Assembly: GCF_004364635.1 (NCBI RefSeq) | Contig: NZ_SOAX01000003.1 | Location: forward strand, 373,538 to 437,537 | Reading direction: 5' to 3' | Length of the DNA stretch: 64,000 nucleotides | DNA from: Halospina denitrificans | Lineage (GTDB): Bacteria > Pseudomonadota > Gammaproteobacteria > Pseudomonadales > Oleiphilaceae | In this document: positions 34,161 to 42,426 of the stretch, piece by piece | Layout: each line of letters opens with the position of its first letter | Numbering within the stretch: position 1 is the first letter of the stretch | Notes under the pieces: generated by a model | Databases searched by the model: none | Seen by the model: the letters and a program-made list of their open reading frames with translations, nothing else | What the model was told of the DNA's origin: nothing | Translations under genes and position numbers: made by a program

Positions 34161-35007
34161 TCCAGTGCTCCAGCCCTTCCGCCCTGAGCTCTTCGGGGCC
34201 CAGGACCCGCCGATTCGTCAGGTTAAATCCATAACCATCGACCAGCGCATGCATGATGATATTATGTACGGTAACAGCTTCCCCGTCCGAAAGATCGGAC
34301 ACGTTCGACCCTGATATCTGGGAACTGTCAACGATGATGACATGACCGGGCCCGAAAGCCCGCATTACATCACCCTCGAACAGGACAGCCGCATCCTCAC
34401 CCAGACCGACGCCCAAGTATTCCGGGTTGGTGGCTCCCACTTCCATCAACCTCGAAAAGCGTCCACGCTCAAGGAAATGGGTATCAATGATGATGCCCTC
34501 AACCAGGCCGAAGCCGGCAGTCATCTGCACCGCGCCCTTGCGCAGGGAATCGTCAGCCGGACCGCCGTAGACCATGGTCTGGGACTGACAGGCCGCCCCG
34601 GCGCTCGTCCCCGCGATCACGGTGCCCGATTGATGCCCCGCACGGATCGTCTCCATAGCGGGAGAACCGCCGAGAACATACGTTAGCCGCATCTGGTCGC
34701 CGCCGGAGATGAAAACAATGTCCGAGTTCCGGATCATCTCAACGAATTGGTCCGACGCCGCGTCGCTGCGCTCGCGGATCCGGATGTCCAGTACTTCCGA
34801 CGCGCCCAGGTTCGAAAACACCTCGCGATACGCGCCGAATACATCGTCGGGAACGCTGCTCGCCGTGGTGATGACACCGACGATTGGCGCCTCCTTTTTC
34901 GACAACAACAGCACACGGCGCAGTATCTCCGACTCGGACGTCTTGTCCTCCGCGCCGCCGATTGCGACAAGCGGCCCTCTGGGGGTAGTTTGGGCGGGTA
35001 TGCTCAT
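34147..35007 (-). CDS. cphB: Cyanophycinase CphB
   Basis: Serine exopeptidase of the S51 family that releases beta-Asp-Arg dipeptides from cyanophycin. From the ATG at 35005-35007 it has 286 residues; an in-frame ATG at 35053-35055 would add 16, and neither has a strong Shine-Dalgarno. The nucleophile Ser135 lies in AGTSAGA, with VAIGGAEDK near the N-terminus and FISGGDQMRL before it. It is the first gene of the leftward cphB-cphA operon and diverges from the isoaspartyl dipeptidase gene, so promoters for both lie in about 95 bases (35008-35103). Confidence 0.95.
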   Translation of the reverse strand: MSIPAQTTPRGPLVAIGGAEDKTSESEILRRVLLLSKKEAPIVGVITTASSVPDDVFGAYREVFSNLGASEVLDIRIRERSDAASDQFVEMIRNSDIVFISGGDQMRLTYVLGGSPAMETIRAGHQSGTVIAGTSAGAACQSQTMVYGGPADDSLRKGAVQMTAGFGLVEGIIIDTHFLERGRFSRLMEVGATNPEYLGVGLGEDAAVLFEGDVMRAFGPGHVIIVDSSQISGSNVSDLSDGEAVTVHNIIMHALVDGYGFNLTNRRVLGPEELRAEGLEHWIANS

Positions 35008-35103
35008 TGACTGCACTTCGAACCCCACAATTGAATTCTCTGGGTTAGTATACATGTATTATCGAGCCCATTGGCCGATGACGTAACCTTCTGGAGAATG
35101 AAC

Positions 35104-36030
35104 ATGATTCGCGGTTTTAGTCTCGCAATTCACGGCGGCGCGGGCGTTTTGCACCGCGATTGCATGACGCCGGAGCGTGAGGCCGAGTATCACGCCGCGC
35201 TGGACCGAGTGTTGAGCACGGGTGAAGCGGTTCTCGACACTGATGGTTCCGCGCTCGACGCCGTGACGCAGGCGGTGTGCGCCCTTGAAGACGAACCGCT
35301 TTTCAATGCGGGCCGCGGCGCCGTCTTCACGCGCGATAAGCAGCAGGAAATGGATGCCTCCCTAATGGATGGCAGCAATCGCCAGGCGGGTGCCGTCGCC
35401 GGAATTTTCGGGCCGAAGAACCCCATACTGGCTGCCCGTAGCGTTCTCGAGAACACCGATCACGTTTTCATGATTGGAGAGGGCGCACTTGCCGTCGCGC
35501 GCGCCGCCGGGCTTGAGTTCGAAGAGAAGGATTACTTCTTCACACAGGATCGGTGGGACTCATTGCAGGAGACGCTGAAGATGCGGGCGGAAGGGACGCT
35601 CGACGACGACCCCGCCCGCCGTCACGGTACCGTCGGTGCTGTGGCATGCGATCGGAACGGCCATCTAGCGGCGGCGACCTCCACCGGCGGCATGACGGCA
35701 AAGCGATCCGGTCGCGTAGGCGACAGCCCGGTAATCGGCGCCGGGACCTATGCCGATGACGCCACCTGTGCGGTATCGGGAACCGGCGATGGCGAAGCCT
35801 TCCTGCGCTTGTGTGCCGCCCATGAAATCGAGGCGCGCATGCGGCTCACCGGCGTAGCATTGGAACGCGCCGCCGAGGACGTGATAATGACCCAGCTTAC
35901 AGCCTTGAACGGAACCGGCGGCATCATCGCGCTGGACCGCAACGGCGCCATCACGACGCCCTTCAACTGCGAGGGAATGTATCGCGGCTGGAGCGTCGAA
36001 GGGGACGGTCGAAAAACCGCAATTTACTGA
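35104..36030 (+). CDS. iaaA: Isoaspartyl dipeptidase / plant-type L-asparaginase (Ntn hydrolase)
   Basis: Cleaves beta-aspartyl dipeptides; here it would split beta-Asp-Arg from CphB into aspartate and arginine. From the ATG at 35104 (GGAGA in proper spacing; an earlier ATG at 35098 is too close) it has 308 residues. The autocatalytic cleavage site is Gly-Thr176 in RRHGTVGAV, giving alpha and beta subunits with Thr as N-terminal nucleophile. Other family motifs are LAIHGGAG, FNAGRGAVFT and MDASLMDG. Divergent from cphB, completing the cyanophycin synthesis and breakdown set. Confidence 0.93.
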   Translation: MIRGFSLAIHGGAGVLHRDCMTPEREAEYHAALDRVLSTGEAVLDTDGSALDAVTQAVCALEDEPLFNAGRGAVFTRDKQQEMDASLMDGSNRQAGAVAGIFGPKNPILAARSVLENTDHVFMIGEGALAVARAAGLEFEEKDYFFTQDRWDSLQETLKMRAEGTLDDDPARRHGTVGAVACDRNGHLAAATSTGGMTAKRSGRVGDSPVIGAGTYADDATCAVSGTGDGEAFLRLCAAHEIEARMRLTGVALERAAEDVIMTQLTALNGTGGIIALDRNGAITTPFNCEGMYRGWSVEGDGRKTAIY

Positions 36031-36092
36031 GGGATCCGGCGAATTTCAGTGGGCACCACTGAAACGGAGCAGAAGCGACAGGATCAGAAACC

Positions 36093-36455
36093 ATGTCCAA
36101 CCTGAAAGATCCAAGAGTCCTCTTCGCTGCAGAGCGGACATTGCTTGCCTGGAACAGGACGAGCCTGTCTCTGATCGCGTTTGGTTTTGTCGTTGAGCGC
36201 GCGGGCCTGCTCCTGGATGCCCTTTCCTCTGCAGCTTCCCAGAGCACACTCACGTTCTGGCTCGGACTAGCCTTCATCGCGCTCGGTTCAGTTACCGCGG
36301 GCTACTCTGCGCATCAGTATTCAGTGGTCCTGCGCACCTTGAGCCCGGAGGAGTTCCCTGCCGAATACCAGGCCAGGTGGGGCCTGGTGGTTAATCGCCT
36401 GGTTGCCATCCTTGGTGTGTTGCTGATTATCGTAATCGCCCTTGGTCGTGGGTAG
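36093..36455 (+). CDS. DUF202 membrane protein
   Basis: A 120-residue protein with the DUF202 signature DPRVLFAAERTLLAWNRTSL at residues 6-25 and three membrane segments (SLIAFGFVVERAGLLL, FWLGLAFIALGSVTAGY and LVAILGVLLIIVIALG). DUF202 occurs in YidH-like proteins and in some transporter chaperones; the role is unknown. It starts 62 bases after the dipeptidase gene and may be read through from it. Confidence 0.88.
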   Translation: MSNLKDPRVLFAAERTLLAWNRTSLSLIAFGFVVERAGLLLDALSSAASQSTLTFWLGLAFIALGSVTAGYSAHQYSVVLRTLSPEEFPAEYQARWGLVVNRLVAILGVLLIIVIALGRG

Positions 36456-36472
36456 GTTATAGGGCCGCCTTA

Positions 36473-36868
36473 ATGCTCATCACGATTGCAAGCTACAGCT
36501 TTCCATTCGAAGCTCACATTGCCCGGTCACGCCTGGAGTCGGAAGAGATCCCGGCCTTTGTCGCCGATGAGCACACCATCAACATGCAGTGGCTGTATTC
36601 GAACGCGCTTGGCGGCGTCAGGCTCCAGGTTCCCGAGGAGTTTGTTGAGCTCGCGCTTGAGATCCTGAATGAGGATCGGGAGCAGGATTTGGTTGAGGAA
36701 GTCGGAGTTGACGCCAGGTCCTGCCCGCACTGCGGAAGCACGGATACGGAGTTCCATCAGATCGGCCGGCGCTGGGCCTTTCTGGTTTTCCTGGGGCTGA
36801 ATTTCCCGCTATTCCCAGTGAGGGATGGCATTCGGTGCAATCACTGTGGGAAAGTTTCCGAAACCTAG
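36473..36868 (+). CDS. DUF2007 protein with C-terminal zinc ribbon
   Basis: A 131-residue protein. Residues 1-70 match the DUF2007 pattern (FEAHIARSRLESEEIPAFVA, then GGVRLQVPEEFVELALEIL). Residues 83-127 hold two CxxC pairs (CPHCGS and CNHCGK), likely a zinc ribbon, with a hydrophobic stretch between them (AFLVFLGLNFPLFPV). No catalytic role is known. A fragment of a second DUF2007 gene is found at 41971-42066. Confidence 0.82.
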   Translation: MLITIASYSFPFEAHIARSRLESEEIPAFVADEHTINMQWLYSNALGGVRLQVPEEFVELALEILNEDREQDLVEEVGVDARSCPHCGSTDTEFHQIGRRWAFLVFLGLNFPLFPVRDGIRCNHCGKVSET

Positions 36869-37047
36869 TTCCGGTGGCTTCAAGCTCCGTTCATCAGACA
36901 GAATGCCAGCCGGAGGAACAGCGAGGACAATTCGCCCATACGGCGGAAGGCTACAGGATTGTCTGCATCGAACAGAACGCAGAGTTTGCTGCACCCTTTT
37001 AGATTATGATGTAATACAATGTAGTCACAAAATTTAAGGGTACAGCC

Positions 37048-37320
37048 ATGAGTGTCACTACAGTTCGCCTTCAGACAGAAATTGAGCAGAACCTGGAGGC
37101 AATCGCAAGCAGGCTTCATCGGAGCAAAGGCTGGGTGATCAACCAGGCACTTTCGGAATACATTGAAAAGCAACAGCTGGAACAGGAGCGTTGGAATCAA
37201 ACGCTCGAGGCCATGGAGTCTGCCACCCAGGGAAAAGTGGTTGATGCCAGCGAGGTCCATAGCTGGCTCAATAGCTGGGGAACTGAAAACGAGCAGGAGG
37301 CACCGAGGTCAGGTAAGTGA
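37048..37320 (+). CDS. Ribbon-helix-helix antitoxin (ParD/CopG type)
   Basis: A 90-residue protein beginning with a beta strand and two helices of the RHH fold (TTVRLQTEIEQNLEAIASRL, then SKGWVINQALSEYIE), followed by an acidic tail that would bind the toxin. Its stop overlaps the GTG start of the toxin (GTGA at 37317-37320). A short symmetric TGTAATACA at 37010-37018, in the A+T-rich stretch before the ATG, could be an operator. The stretch 36869-37047 contains no gene. Confidence 0.9.
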   Translation: MSVTTVRLQTEIEQNLEAIASRLHRSKGWVINQALSEYIEKQQLEQERWNQTLEAMESATQGKVVDASEVHSWLNSWGTENEQEAPRSGK

Positions 37321-37598
37321 AACTGGTTTACACGGATGAAGCCATTGAAGATTTGAAACGCCTCAGGCAGTTCATTGCAGCTCACGACCCCTCTGCTGCA
37401 GCCAGAGTAGCAGCAGAACTGGTAGCTAAAATCGAGTTACTGCCAGATTTCCCTAAAATGGGGGCGCCGGTTGAAGTGGCTCCAGTACCTGATTCCATCC
37501 GAGATATGGTTTTTGGCAAGTACATTGTCCGCTATTCAGTCCATGCCAGTGCCATCATCATTCTTCGGGTATGGCATGAGCTGAAGGGTGAACGGTAG
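37317..37598 (+). CDS. ParE/RelE-superfamily toxin
   Basis: A 93-residue protein from a GTG that overlaps the antitoxin stop. The ParE/RelE pattern is clear: an N-terminal strand with KLVYTDEAIEDLKRLRQFI, then a helix RVAAELVAKIELL, PKMGAPVEVAPVPDSIRDM, and the strands YIVRYSVHASAIIILRVWHELK. ParE members act on gyrase and RelE members cleave mRNA; the sequence does not settle which applies. It forms a typical type II module with the upstream antitoxin. Confidence 0.9.
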   Translation: MKLVYTDEAIEDLKRLRQFIAAHDPSAAARVAAELVAKIELLPDFPKMGAPVEVAPVPDSIRDMVFGKYIVRYSVHASAIIILRVWHELKGER

Positions 37599-37667
37599 CT
37601 ATTTAACCAGCCGCTGAGCGGATCCAGAATTGCCACAAGGCTCCGAGCAAGCACGATGGAGGACAGG

Positions 37668-38495
37668 ATGTCAGCCAACAGTATTGATCAGGACTATTTT
37701 CTCGCCAGTGATGAAGAGCTGGGACGACTCCAGGTCCAGGCACAGGTCTGGCAACCCGATGCAGAGTCGATGCTGGACAGGATTGGGGTTGGTTCAGGAT
37801 GGGCCTGCGCCGACATGGGCTGTGGAGGTGCCGGCATTCTGGGCCCAATGTCGCGTCGTGCGGGTGACTCCGGATCGGTCCTGGGCTTCGACTCTGATCC
37901 GGGTCTTCTGGATTCAGCCGCTGCTTATCGGGAGACGGAAGATTTAAGCAACGTTTTGCTCCAGCTGGGTGATGTCACACAACCGGATCTTCCTCACGGC
38001 GCTTTCGATCTGGTCCATTCCCGCTTTCTCCTGCCGCATGTTGACTCGCCCGTTGACGTACTGGGCAATAAAGTCGCGCTGGCGAAACCAGGTGGTGTTG
38101 TCGCATCCCAGGAGAACGACCACAGCTCGTGGAACTTCTACCCACATTGCCCGGAGTGGGACGAGCTTCTGGATCTTCTGGAGCAAACATTTGCCTTGCG
38201 TGGCGACATCAACATCGGTCGCCGGACGTTCCATATGTTCAGGGAGTGCGGCCTGGAGGATGTACGGATTCGAACATCTGTCCAGGCATTGCAGGACCAG
38301 CACCCGTATATGCGCATGCCCCTGATTGGTGCTAAAGCAATGCGCGAGAGAATGCTTGAGGCGAAGCTTACAACGGCGCAGGAGCTTGATCGTTTAATCA
38401 ACGGCGTCGAACAGGCGGTGGATGATCCCGACCGTGTTCAGTTCACCTTCACCCTTGTGCAGGTCTGGGGAAGGAAGAGTCCAACATGGAATTAG
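37668..38495 (+). CDS. Class I SAM-dependent methyltransferase
   Basis: A 275-residue Rossmann-type methyltransferase. The ATG at 37668 has GGAGG six bases upstream and is preferred to the one at 37656. Motif I is ADMGCGGAGILGPM, motif II GSVLGFDSDPGLLDSA and motif IV GAFDLVHSRFLLPHVDSP, followed by KPGGVVASQENDH. The order is that of UbiE/Methyltransf_11-like small-molecule enzymes. The substrate is unknown. It overlaps the next gene, also methyltransferase-like, by 10 bases. Confidence 0.85.
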   Translation: MSANSIDQDYFLASDEELGRLQVQAQVWQPDAESMLDRIGVGSGWACADMGCGGAGILGPMSRRAGDSGSVLGFDSDPGLLDSAAAYRETEDLSNVLLQLGDVTQPDLPHGAFDLVHSRFLLPHVDSPVDVLGNKVALAKPGGVVASQENDHSSWNFYPHCPEWDELLDLLEQTFALRGDINIGRRTFHMFRECGLEDVRIRTSVQALQDQHPYMRMPLIGAKAMRERMLEAKLTTAQELDRLINGVEQAVDDPDRVQFTFTLVQVWGRKSPTWN

Positions 38496-39163
38496 CCAAT
38501 GTAGTCCCATGGGGCCGGTCTTTTGATGAGTACCGGGCAATGTTCGGGTTATCCGAAGACGACCTTAACGGTCAAATCCTTGGGTGTGGTGATGGCCCCG
38601 CCAGTTTCAATGCAGAGGCAACAGCACGTGGATGCGACATCACCTCCTGTGATCCCGTTTTCCAGTTCCCGGCTGAAGCAATACGCTACCGTATTGATGC
38701 GGTGTACCCGGAGATCATGGCCAAGATGAAGGAAGGGGCGGACAACTACATCTGGGACTCCCTCGGCAGCGTTGAGAAGCTGGGGGAGGTCCGGATGGCG
38801 GCCATGTCGAGGTTTCTTTCCGACTTTGATGCCGGTTACCGGCAAGGGCGGTATATTCCAGCATCATTGCCGTCGCTGCCCTTCCCTGACGCCAGCTTCG
38901 ATCTGGCGCTCTGCTCCCATTACCTCTTCCTTTACAGTGACCATGTGGATGAAGCGACTCACCTGGCATCAATGCGGGAACTTTGCCGTGTTGCCTCAGA
39001 GGTCCGCGTCTTTCCCGTGATCTCGCTGGATGGAACGCCATCGAAGCATCTGGATGCGGTGATGACGGCGCTTTCCGAGGATGGTATTGATGTCTCATTC
39101 CAGCCCGTGAGCTACCGCTTTCAGAAAGGCGCTACGGAGATGTTGGTGGCAAGGGCCGATTAG
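38486..39163 (+). CDS. Methyltransferase-like protein
   Basis: A 225-residue protein with a recognisable Rossmann beginning (GQILGCGDGPASFNAEATARGCDITSCDP split over motifs I and II) and a later FPDASFDLALCSHYLFLYSD block like motif IV, followed by LASMRELCRVASEVRVFPVI. The middle insertion (about 60 residues) replaces the usual short link. It probably binds SAM. It is common as an annotated 'SAM-dependent methyltransferase'; the substrate is unknown. Overlaps the upstream gene, so the two are co-translated. Confidence 0.78.
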   Translation: MELANVVPWGRSFDEYRAMFGLSEDDLNGQILGCGDGPASFNAEATARGCDITSCDPVFQFPAEAIRYRIDAVYPEIMAKMKEGADNYIWDSLGSVEKLGEVRMAAMSRFLSDFDAGYRQGRYIPASLPSLPFPDASFDLALCSHYLFLYSDHVDEATHLASMRELCRVASEVRVFPVISLDGTPSKHLDAVMTALSEDGIDVSFQPVSYRFQKGATEMLVARAD

Positions 39164-39238
39164 TCAGTGGCTCCCGGCAGATGCACCTGCCCTGGGATTG
39201 GTCCGGGTGGATTTCACGTCTTTCAGGAGCGTATGGAT

Positions 39239-39460
39239 ATGGCGGATATAGTGCTGGAGTCAACGATCACATGCCCCAACTGCGGCCATCAGAAGGCGGA
39301 GACCATGCCCACTGATGCCTGCCAGTATTTTTTCGAGTGTGAATCCTATCGTAGCCTGCTGAAGCCAAAACACGGCGACTGCTGTGTCTTCTGTTCCTAC
39401 GGCACAGTGCCATGCCCGCCCATTCAGGAGGGAGCAGGGTGTTGTCCGCCTGGGCAATAA
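39239..39460 (+). CDS. GDCCVxC-domain small cysteine-rich protein
   Basis: A 73-residue protein with CPNCGH near the N-terminus, then a central GDCCVFCSYGTVPCPPIQ, the hallmark of the GDCCVxC family, and a CCPPGQ tail. It probably binds metal. The ATG at 39239 has AGGAG nine bases upstream; the ATG at 39233 is too close to it. Members are often found near mercury or other metal-related genes, but none is visible here. Function unknown. Confidence 0.8.
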   Translation: MADIVLESTITCPNCGHQKAETMPTDACQYFFECESYRSLLKPKHGDCCVFCSYGTVPCPPIQEGAGCCPPGQ

Positions 39461-39472
39461 GAGGGGCTGGCA

Positions 39473-40099
39473 ATGCCGACTCCTGAGGAAATACTTCTAG
39501 GCCTGGAGGCGATTGCCAACGACTGGCTGTGGCTCGCGGCGTTGTGGCACCTCTACTTCGCTGCGATCGTGTTAGTACTCGCCTTCGGGGTTCGGCCGTC
39601 ACGACGCACCACTGGTCTCTTGCTGACCCTGCCCCTGCTCTCCGTCAGCCTTCTGGCCTGGCTCTACGCCAATCCGTTCAACGGCGGGATCTTCGCTGTC
39701 GCCGCCCTCGCACTGGTCGTCGTCAGCATGAAGCTTCCACGTGCGCCCGTTCGCCTCGGTCCGCCCTGGCTGGCCGTACTGGGAGGGTTGATGGCCGGAT
39801 TTGGGTGGGTATACCCGCATTTCCTGACCGACTCACAACCATGGCTCTACTTGTTTGCTGCGCCAACAGGCCTTTTGCCCTGCCCTACGACTTCAATCGT
39901 TCTTGGATTATCATTGGTTCTGGGCGGCCTTGGTTAAAAGCTGTGGTGTCTGATATTGGCTCTCGTGGGACTGTTTTACGGGGCCTTCGGCGCTGCAGGG
40001 CTCGGCGTTTCGATTGACTGGACGCTCTTCGCTGGCGCCTTGTTGATCCTGTATGCCGGTCTGTCTCAACGACTGATAACCGCAAGGGTCGTAGGCTAA
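39473..40099 (+). pseudogene. Polytopic membrane protein interrupted by an in-frame TAA
   Basis: The first part (39473-39937, 154 codons) has four or five membrane segments and stops at TAA 39935-39937. The same frame continues without another stop to TAA 40097-40099 and encodes more hydrophobic sequence (LWCLILALVGLFYGAFGAAG, then FAGALLILYAGLSQR), so the whole is about 208 codons with a single internal stop. I read this as a nonsense mutation in a formerly full-length membrane protein gene. A sequencing error or a functional short form cannot be excluded. Family not recognised. Confidence 0.7.
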
Positions 40100-40139
40100 A
40101 GTTGGCGACGGAAATCAATCCACTTGCGGAGCAACATTA

Positions 40140-40553
40140 ATGCCAACCGCCACTGACAAGTCAGCCTTTTCCTGGCCGGTGCTCCTGGCGCACATACTGT
40201 TTCTGCTCGCCGCCTGGACGCTGTTCATCAAATACCTCTTCCCGGTGGCGTTCGCGCTTGCCGAGGGCATCGAGTGGCACACCTACATCTATTGGGATCT
40301 GTGGCCCATCGCCCATGTCTGGCTGGGCTGGGCATTGCTGGCACGCCCGGGCTATACCCGGGCGCTGGCGATTGGTATGGCACTGGTGGAAATCGCCATC
40401 ATCGTCACGCTGTTTTGGCTCTTCCTGGCCGACCCGGAATGGTCGATCTGGCGGACCAACTGGTTCGTCAACAAGGTCTTTGTCCTGGCCTGCTTTGTTC
40501 TGGTGCTGTATGCGGCACTGCGGCACCCGGAGGGTTTCAGTGCATCCCGTTGA
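40140..40553 (+). CDS. Four-helix membrane protein of unknown function
   Basis: A 137-residue protein with four predicted membrane segments (WPVLLAHILFLLAAWTLFIKY, WDLWPIAHVWLGWALLA, ALAIGMALVEIAIIVTLFWLF, FVNKVFVLACFVLVLYAAL as approximate cores). Conserved-looking polar residues (EWHTY, DLWPIAHVW) lie at the membrane edge. No domain recognised. It lies 40 bases after the interrupted membrane protein gene and could be functionally linked to it. Confidence 0.72.
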   Translation: MPTATDKSAFSWPVLLAHILFLLAAWTLFIKYLFPVAFALAEGIEWHTYIYWDLWPIAHVWLGWALLARPGYTRALAIGMALVEIAIIVTLFWLFLADPEWSIWRTNWFVNKVFVLACFVLVLYAALRHPEGFSASR

Positions 40554-40621
40554 TATGGCGGGAAACGGCGAGTGGATTTTGTGTATTATGTATGTGGTTT
40601 ACTTTCATCTCGGAGAGCGCT

Positions 40622-40888
40622 ATGGCAGGTGGATGGTCACGGGATGGCGCCGTTCAGGATCAAATCGACGCCAGCGTTGAAGATGCCGTACAACGCGCAC
40701 GGAGCCAATTGGCTGACGGTGAGAGTGCCGTCAATTGTGAAGAGTGCGACCGCCCTATTCCGGAAGAGCGTCGCAAAGCGATTCCCGGCATTCAACTCTG
40801 CGTTGCCTGTCAATCCGCTCTCGAAAAGCAGGACGTTGCTTCAGGAGGCATTAATCGCCGCGGCAGCAAGGACAGTCAGCTCAGGTAA
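40622..40888 (+). CDS. DksA/TraR-type zinc-finger protein (YbiI-like)
   Basis: An 88-residue protein with the C4 zinc finger NCEECDRPIPEERRKAIPG then CVACQ near the C-terminus, as in small DksA/TraR relatives such as YbiI. The long coiled-coil arm of true DksA is absent, so regulation of RNA polymerase by the DksA mechanism is doubtful. CGGAGAG lies seven bases before the ATG. It starts 68 bases after the membrane protein gene. Confidence 0.88.
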   Translation: MAGGWSRDGAVQDQIDASVEDAVQRARSQLADGESAVNCEECDRPIPEERRKAIPGIQLCVACQSALEKQDVASGGINRRGSKDSQLR

Positions 40889-40923
40889 TCGACAGCAAGC
40901 TCCTGAGCATCCTGCGCCACAAA

Positions 40924-41262
40924 TCAGCGAAAATGTTCTGCACGATTAACCATATCGATCATGTGATCCGCCGCTTTAACGGTGAGCGGGTGTTGGGTGA
41001 AGCCGGTTCTCGGGGCTATATAGCTCGCCATTTCCCGGGCAACCTCAAGCTGGTGATCGGACCCTTCAGCAAGCAGCGTTATGATCAGGTTCTCCAGCGC
41101 AATCACGCGAACCCGAAGATGGACCAGTTGGGGGTTTGTCAATTCGGGAATATCAGCTTGCGCTTCGTCTGGAAACGCTCCACCTTCATCGTTCCATACC
41201 GAAAGAGCCTCCGGGAATTGCCGGGATTCTGCTTCCTCCGTGCTCGAGCTTGAAATAGCCAT
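40924..41262 (-). CDS. Hypothetical protein, leftward
   Basis: A 112-residue hydrophilic protein with an acidic N-terminal half and a helical C-terminal half (LVHLRVRVIALENLIITLLA, then QLEVAREMASYIAPR). An AGGAGGA lies before the ATG at 41260-41262, which supports translation. No family recognised. It is the only leftward gene in this part and is convergent with the DksA-like gene. The stretch 41263-41452 upstream has no gene. Confidence 0.6.
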   Translation of the reverse strand: MAISSSSTEEAESRQFPEALSVWNDEGGAFPDEAQADIPELTNPQLVHLRVRVIALENLIITLLAEGSDHQLEVAREMASYIAPRTGFTQHPLTVKAADHMIDMVNRAEHFR

Positions 41263-41452
41263 CTGCGAGTTCCTCCTGCCGAACCCTGTTTCTGAGGAAT
41301 ACCCAATCTAGCTCCAGAGCTCAGGCGCGTCTGTTCGGCGACGCACAGACCAGGCCTTCCGATGGACGCAGACTCTTGTAAAAGCATGCTTTGAACACCA
41401 TGTTGATTAATAGGGCCAGGTTTTGGCCATCGACGACGCAAGGAGGATCGTT

Positions 41453-41950
41453 ATGAGCGGTGACGAAAAGAAATGGGTACAGGCTTACGAAAAGTTTGCC
41501 GCACAGACCAAGGATTTTTTCGAGGAGTCCCGGGAAAAAACCGTGTCCTCACTGGAACACGCCCTGGAGCGCGCACGGGATCAACTGGTAAAAGCCGGTG
41601 ATCTGACCCAGGAGGAAAGCCGGCAGATCAAGGCTTATCTGCGCCGCGATCTGGAACAGACCGCTACGGATCTCCGTGAAGCCGGCGATCGTGCCAGGAA
41701 AACGGCCAGCCCGGCCGCGATCCAGGCTGGGTTTCTGGATCTCACCCAAAGCATTGCCAAAGGGACCAGCGGTCTGTTCGACCGACTGGCCGAGTGGGCC
41801 GATACAACGGCGGCCTATCATACGGGCGAAGTGGCCGCGCAGGGTACCTTCCGGTGCCGGAACTGCGAGCATGAAATCCACTTTGCGGAGACCGGGCGCA
41901 TTCCCCCATGCCCGAACTGCCATGGAACCGCGTATCGGCGCGTGGAATAG
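41453..41950 (+). CDS. DUF1451 zinc-ribbon protein (YbeL-like)
   Basis: A 165-residue protein. A long helical, coiled-coil-like N-terminal region (FFEESREKTVSSLEHALERA onward) is followed by a zinc ribbon with two CxxC pairs (CRNCEHEIHF and CPNCHG). AAGGAGGA lies before the ATG. This arrangement matches the DUF1451 family. The cellular role is unknown. Confidence 0.85.
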   Translation: MSGDEKKWVQAYEKFAAQTKDFFEESREKTVSSLEHALERARDQLVKAGDLTQEESRQIKAYLRRDLEQTATDLREAGDRARKTASPAAIQAGFLDLTQSIAKGTSGLFDRLAEWADTTAAYHTGEVAAQGTFRCRNCEHEIHFAETGRIPPCPNCHGTAYRRVE

Positions 41951-41970
41951 AACCGGCCTGAAGTAAGGAT

Positions 41971-42066
41971 GGCGGTGGCGTCAGACCCAGGATTCCGGAG
42001 GCGTTTGCTGAGGCTGCACTCGAAATCCTGAACGGGGATTGGAAAAAGGATTTGCAGAATGAGTGA
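41971..42066 (+). pseudogene. Fragment of a DUF2007 gene
   Basis: The frame GGVRPRIPEAFAEAALEILN followed by GDWKKDLQNE and a TGA closely resembles the DUF2007 protein encoded at 36473-36868 (GGVRLQVPEEFVELALEILN, then EDREQDL). Only about 31 codons survive, without a start or zinc ribbon. Its TGA overlaps the ATG of the next broken gene by a few bases, suggesting that the two were once adjacent in an operon. Confidence 0.7.
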
Positions 42067-42340
42067 GACACTGCCAGTTATTGGCGCCACCATCACTTTT
42101 ATCTTCGGGCTTCTGAGCCTGGTAATGCCGCTCCAGGTATCACGCACCCTCGGCATCGACCCGGAAGGCCCTTTGGGGCTCTCCGAAGTCCGCGGCACTT
42201 ATTCGCCTGGGATCAATCCGGTTTTGACGGGTCGCGGAGCGGCACGAACATGGCAGGCCTTGCCGTGGAAGCGGTTACCGGGCCCGTCAGATTTTTTTAC
42301 AGGTTTCCTGTCGCATTCCTCCCCTCTTTCCCTTAAGTAG
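42059..42340 (+). pseudogene. Truncated DUF4345-like membrane protein gene
   Basis: The first 46 codons (SETLPVIGATITFIFGLLSL, then SRTLGIDPEGPLGLSEVRGT) look like the start of a DUF4345-type protein. The frame then changes to an unrelated basic sequence. In another frame, bases about 42211-42292 read DQSGFDGSRSGTNMAGLAVE then AVTG, as expected from the later part of such a protein. This implies an internal deletion with a frameshift. The product is probably non-functional. Confidence 0.6.
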
Positions 42341-42366
42341 CGCTCTACAGTGACTTTTCCCTCAAA

Positions 42367-42384
42367 CCGGCATGGTTTCTGCTG
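42367..42384 (+). promoter_or_regulatory. Sigma-54 type promoter of the PEP-CTERM gene
   Basis: GG at 42369-42370 and GC at 42381-42382 are separated as in -24/-12 promoters (cGGCATggtttctGCt). It lies about 45 bases upstream of the PEP-CTERM gene ATG. PEP-CTERM genes in other bacteria are commonly under sigma-54 with the PrsK/PrsR two-component system, which supports the call. The regulator genes are not in this window. Confidence 0.6.
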
Positions 42385-42426
42385 TCTTCGATCGTTCAGG
42401 ACAACCAGAGAACCAAGGAGTAAACC

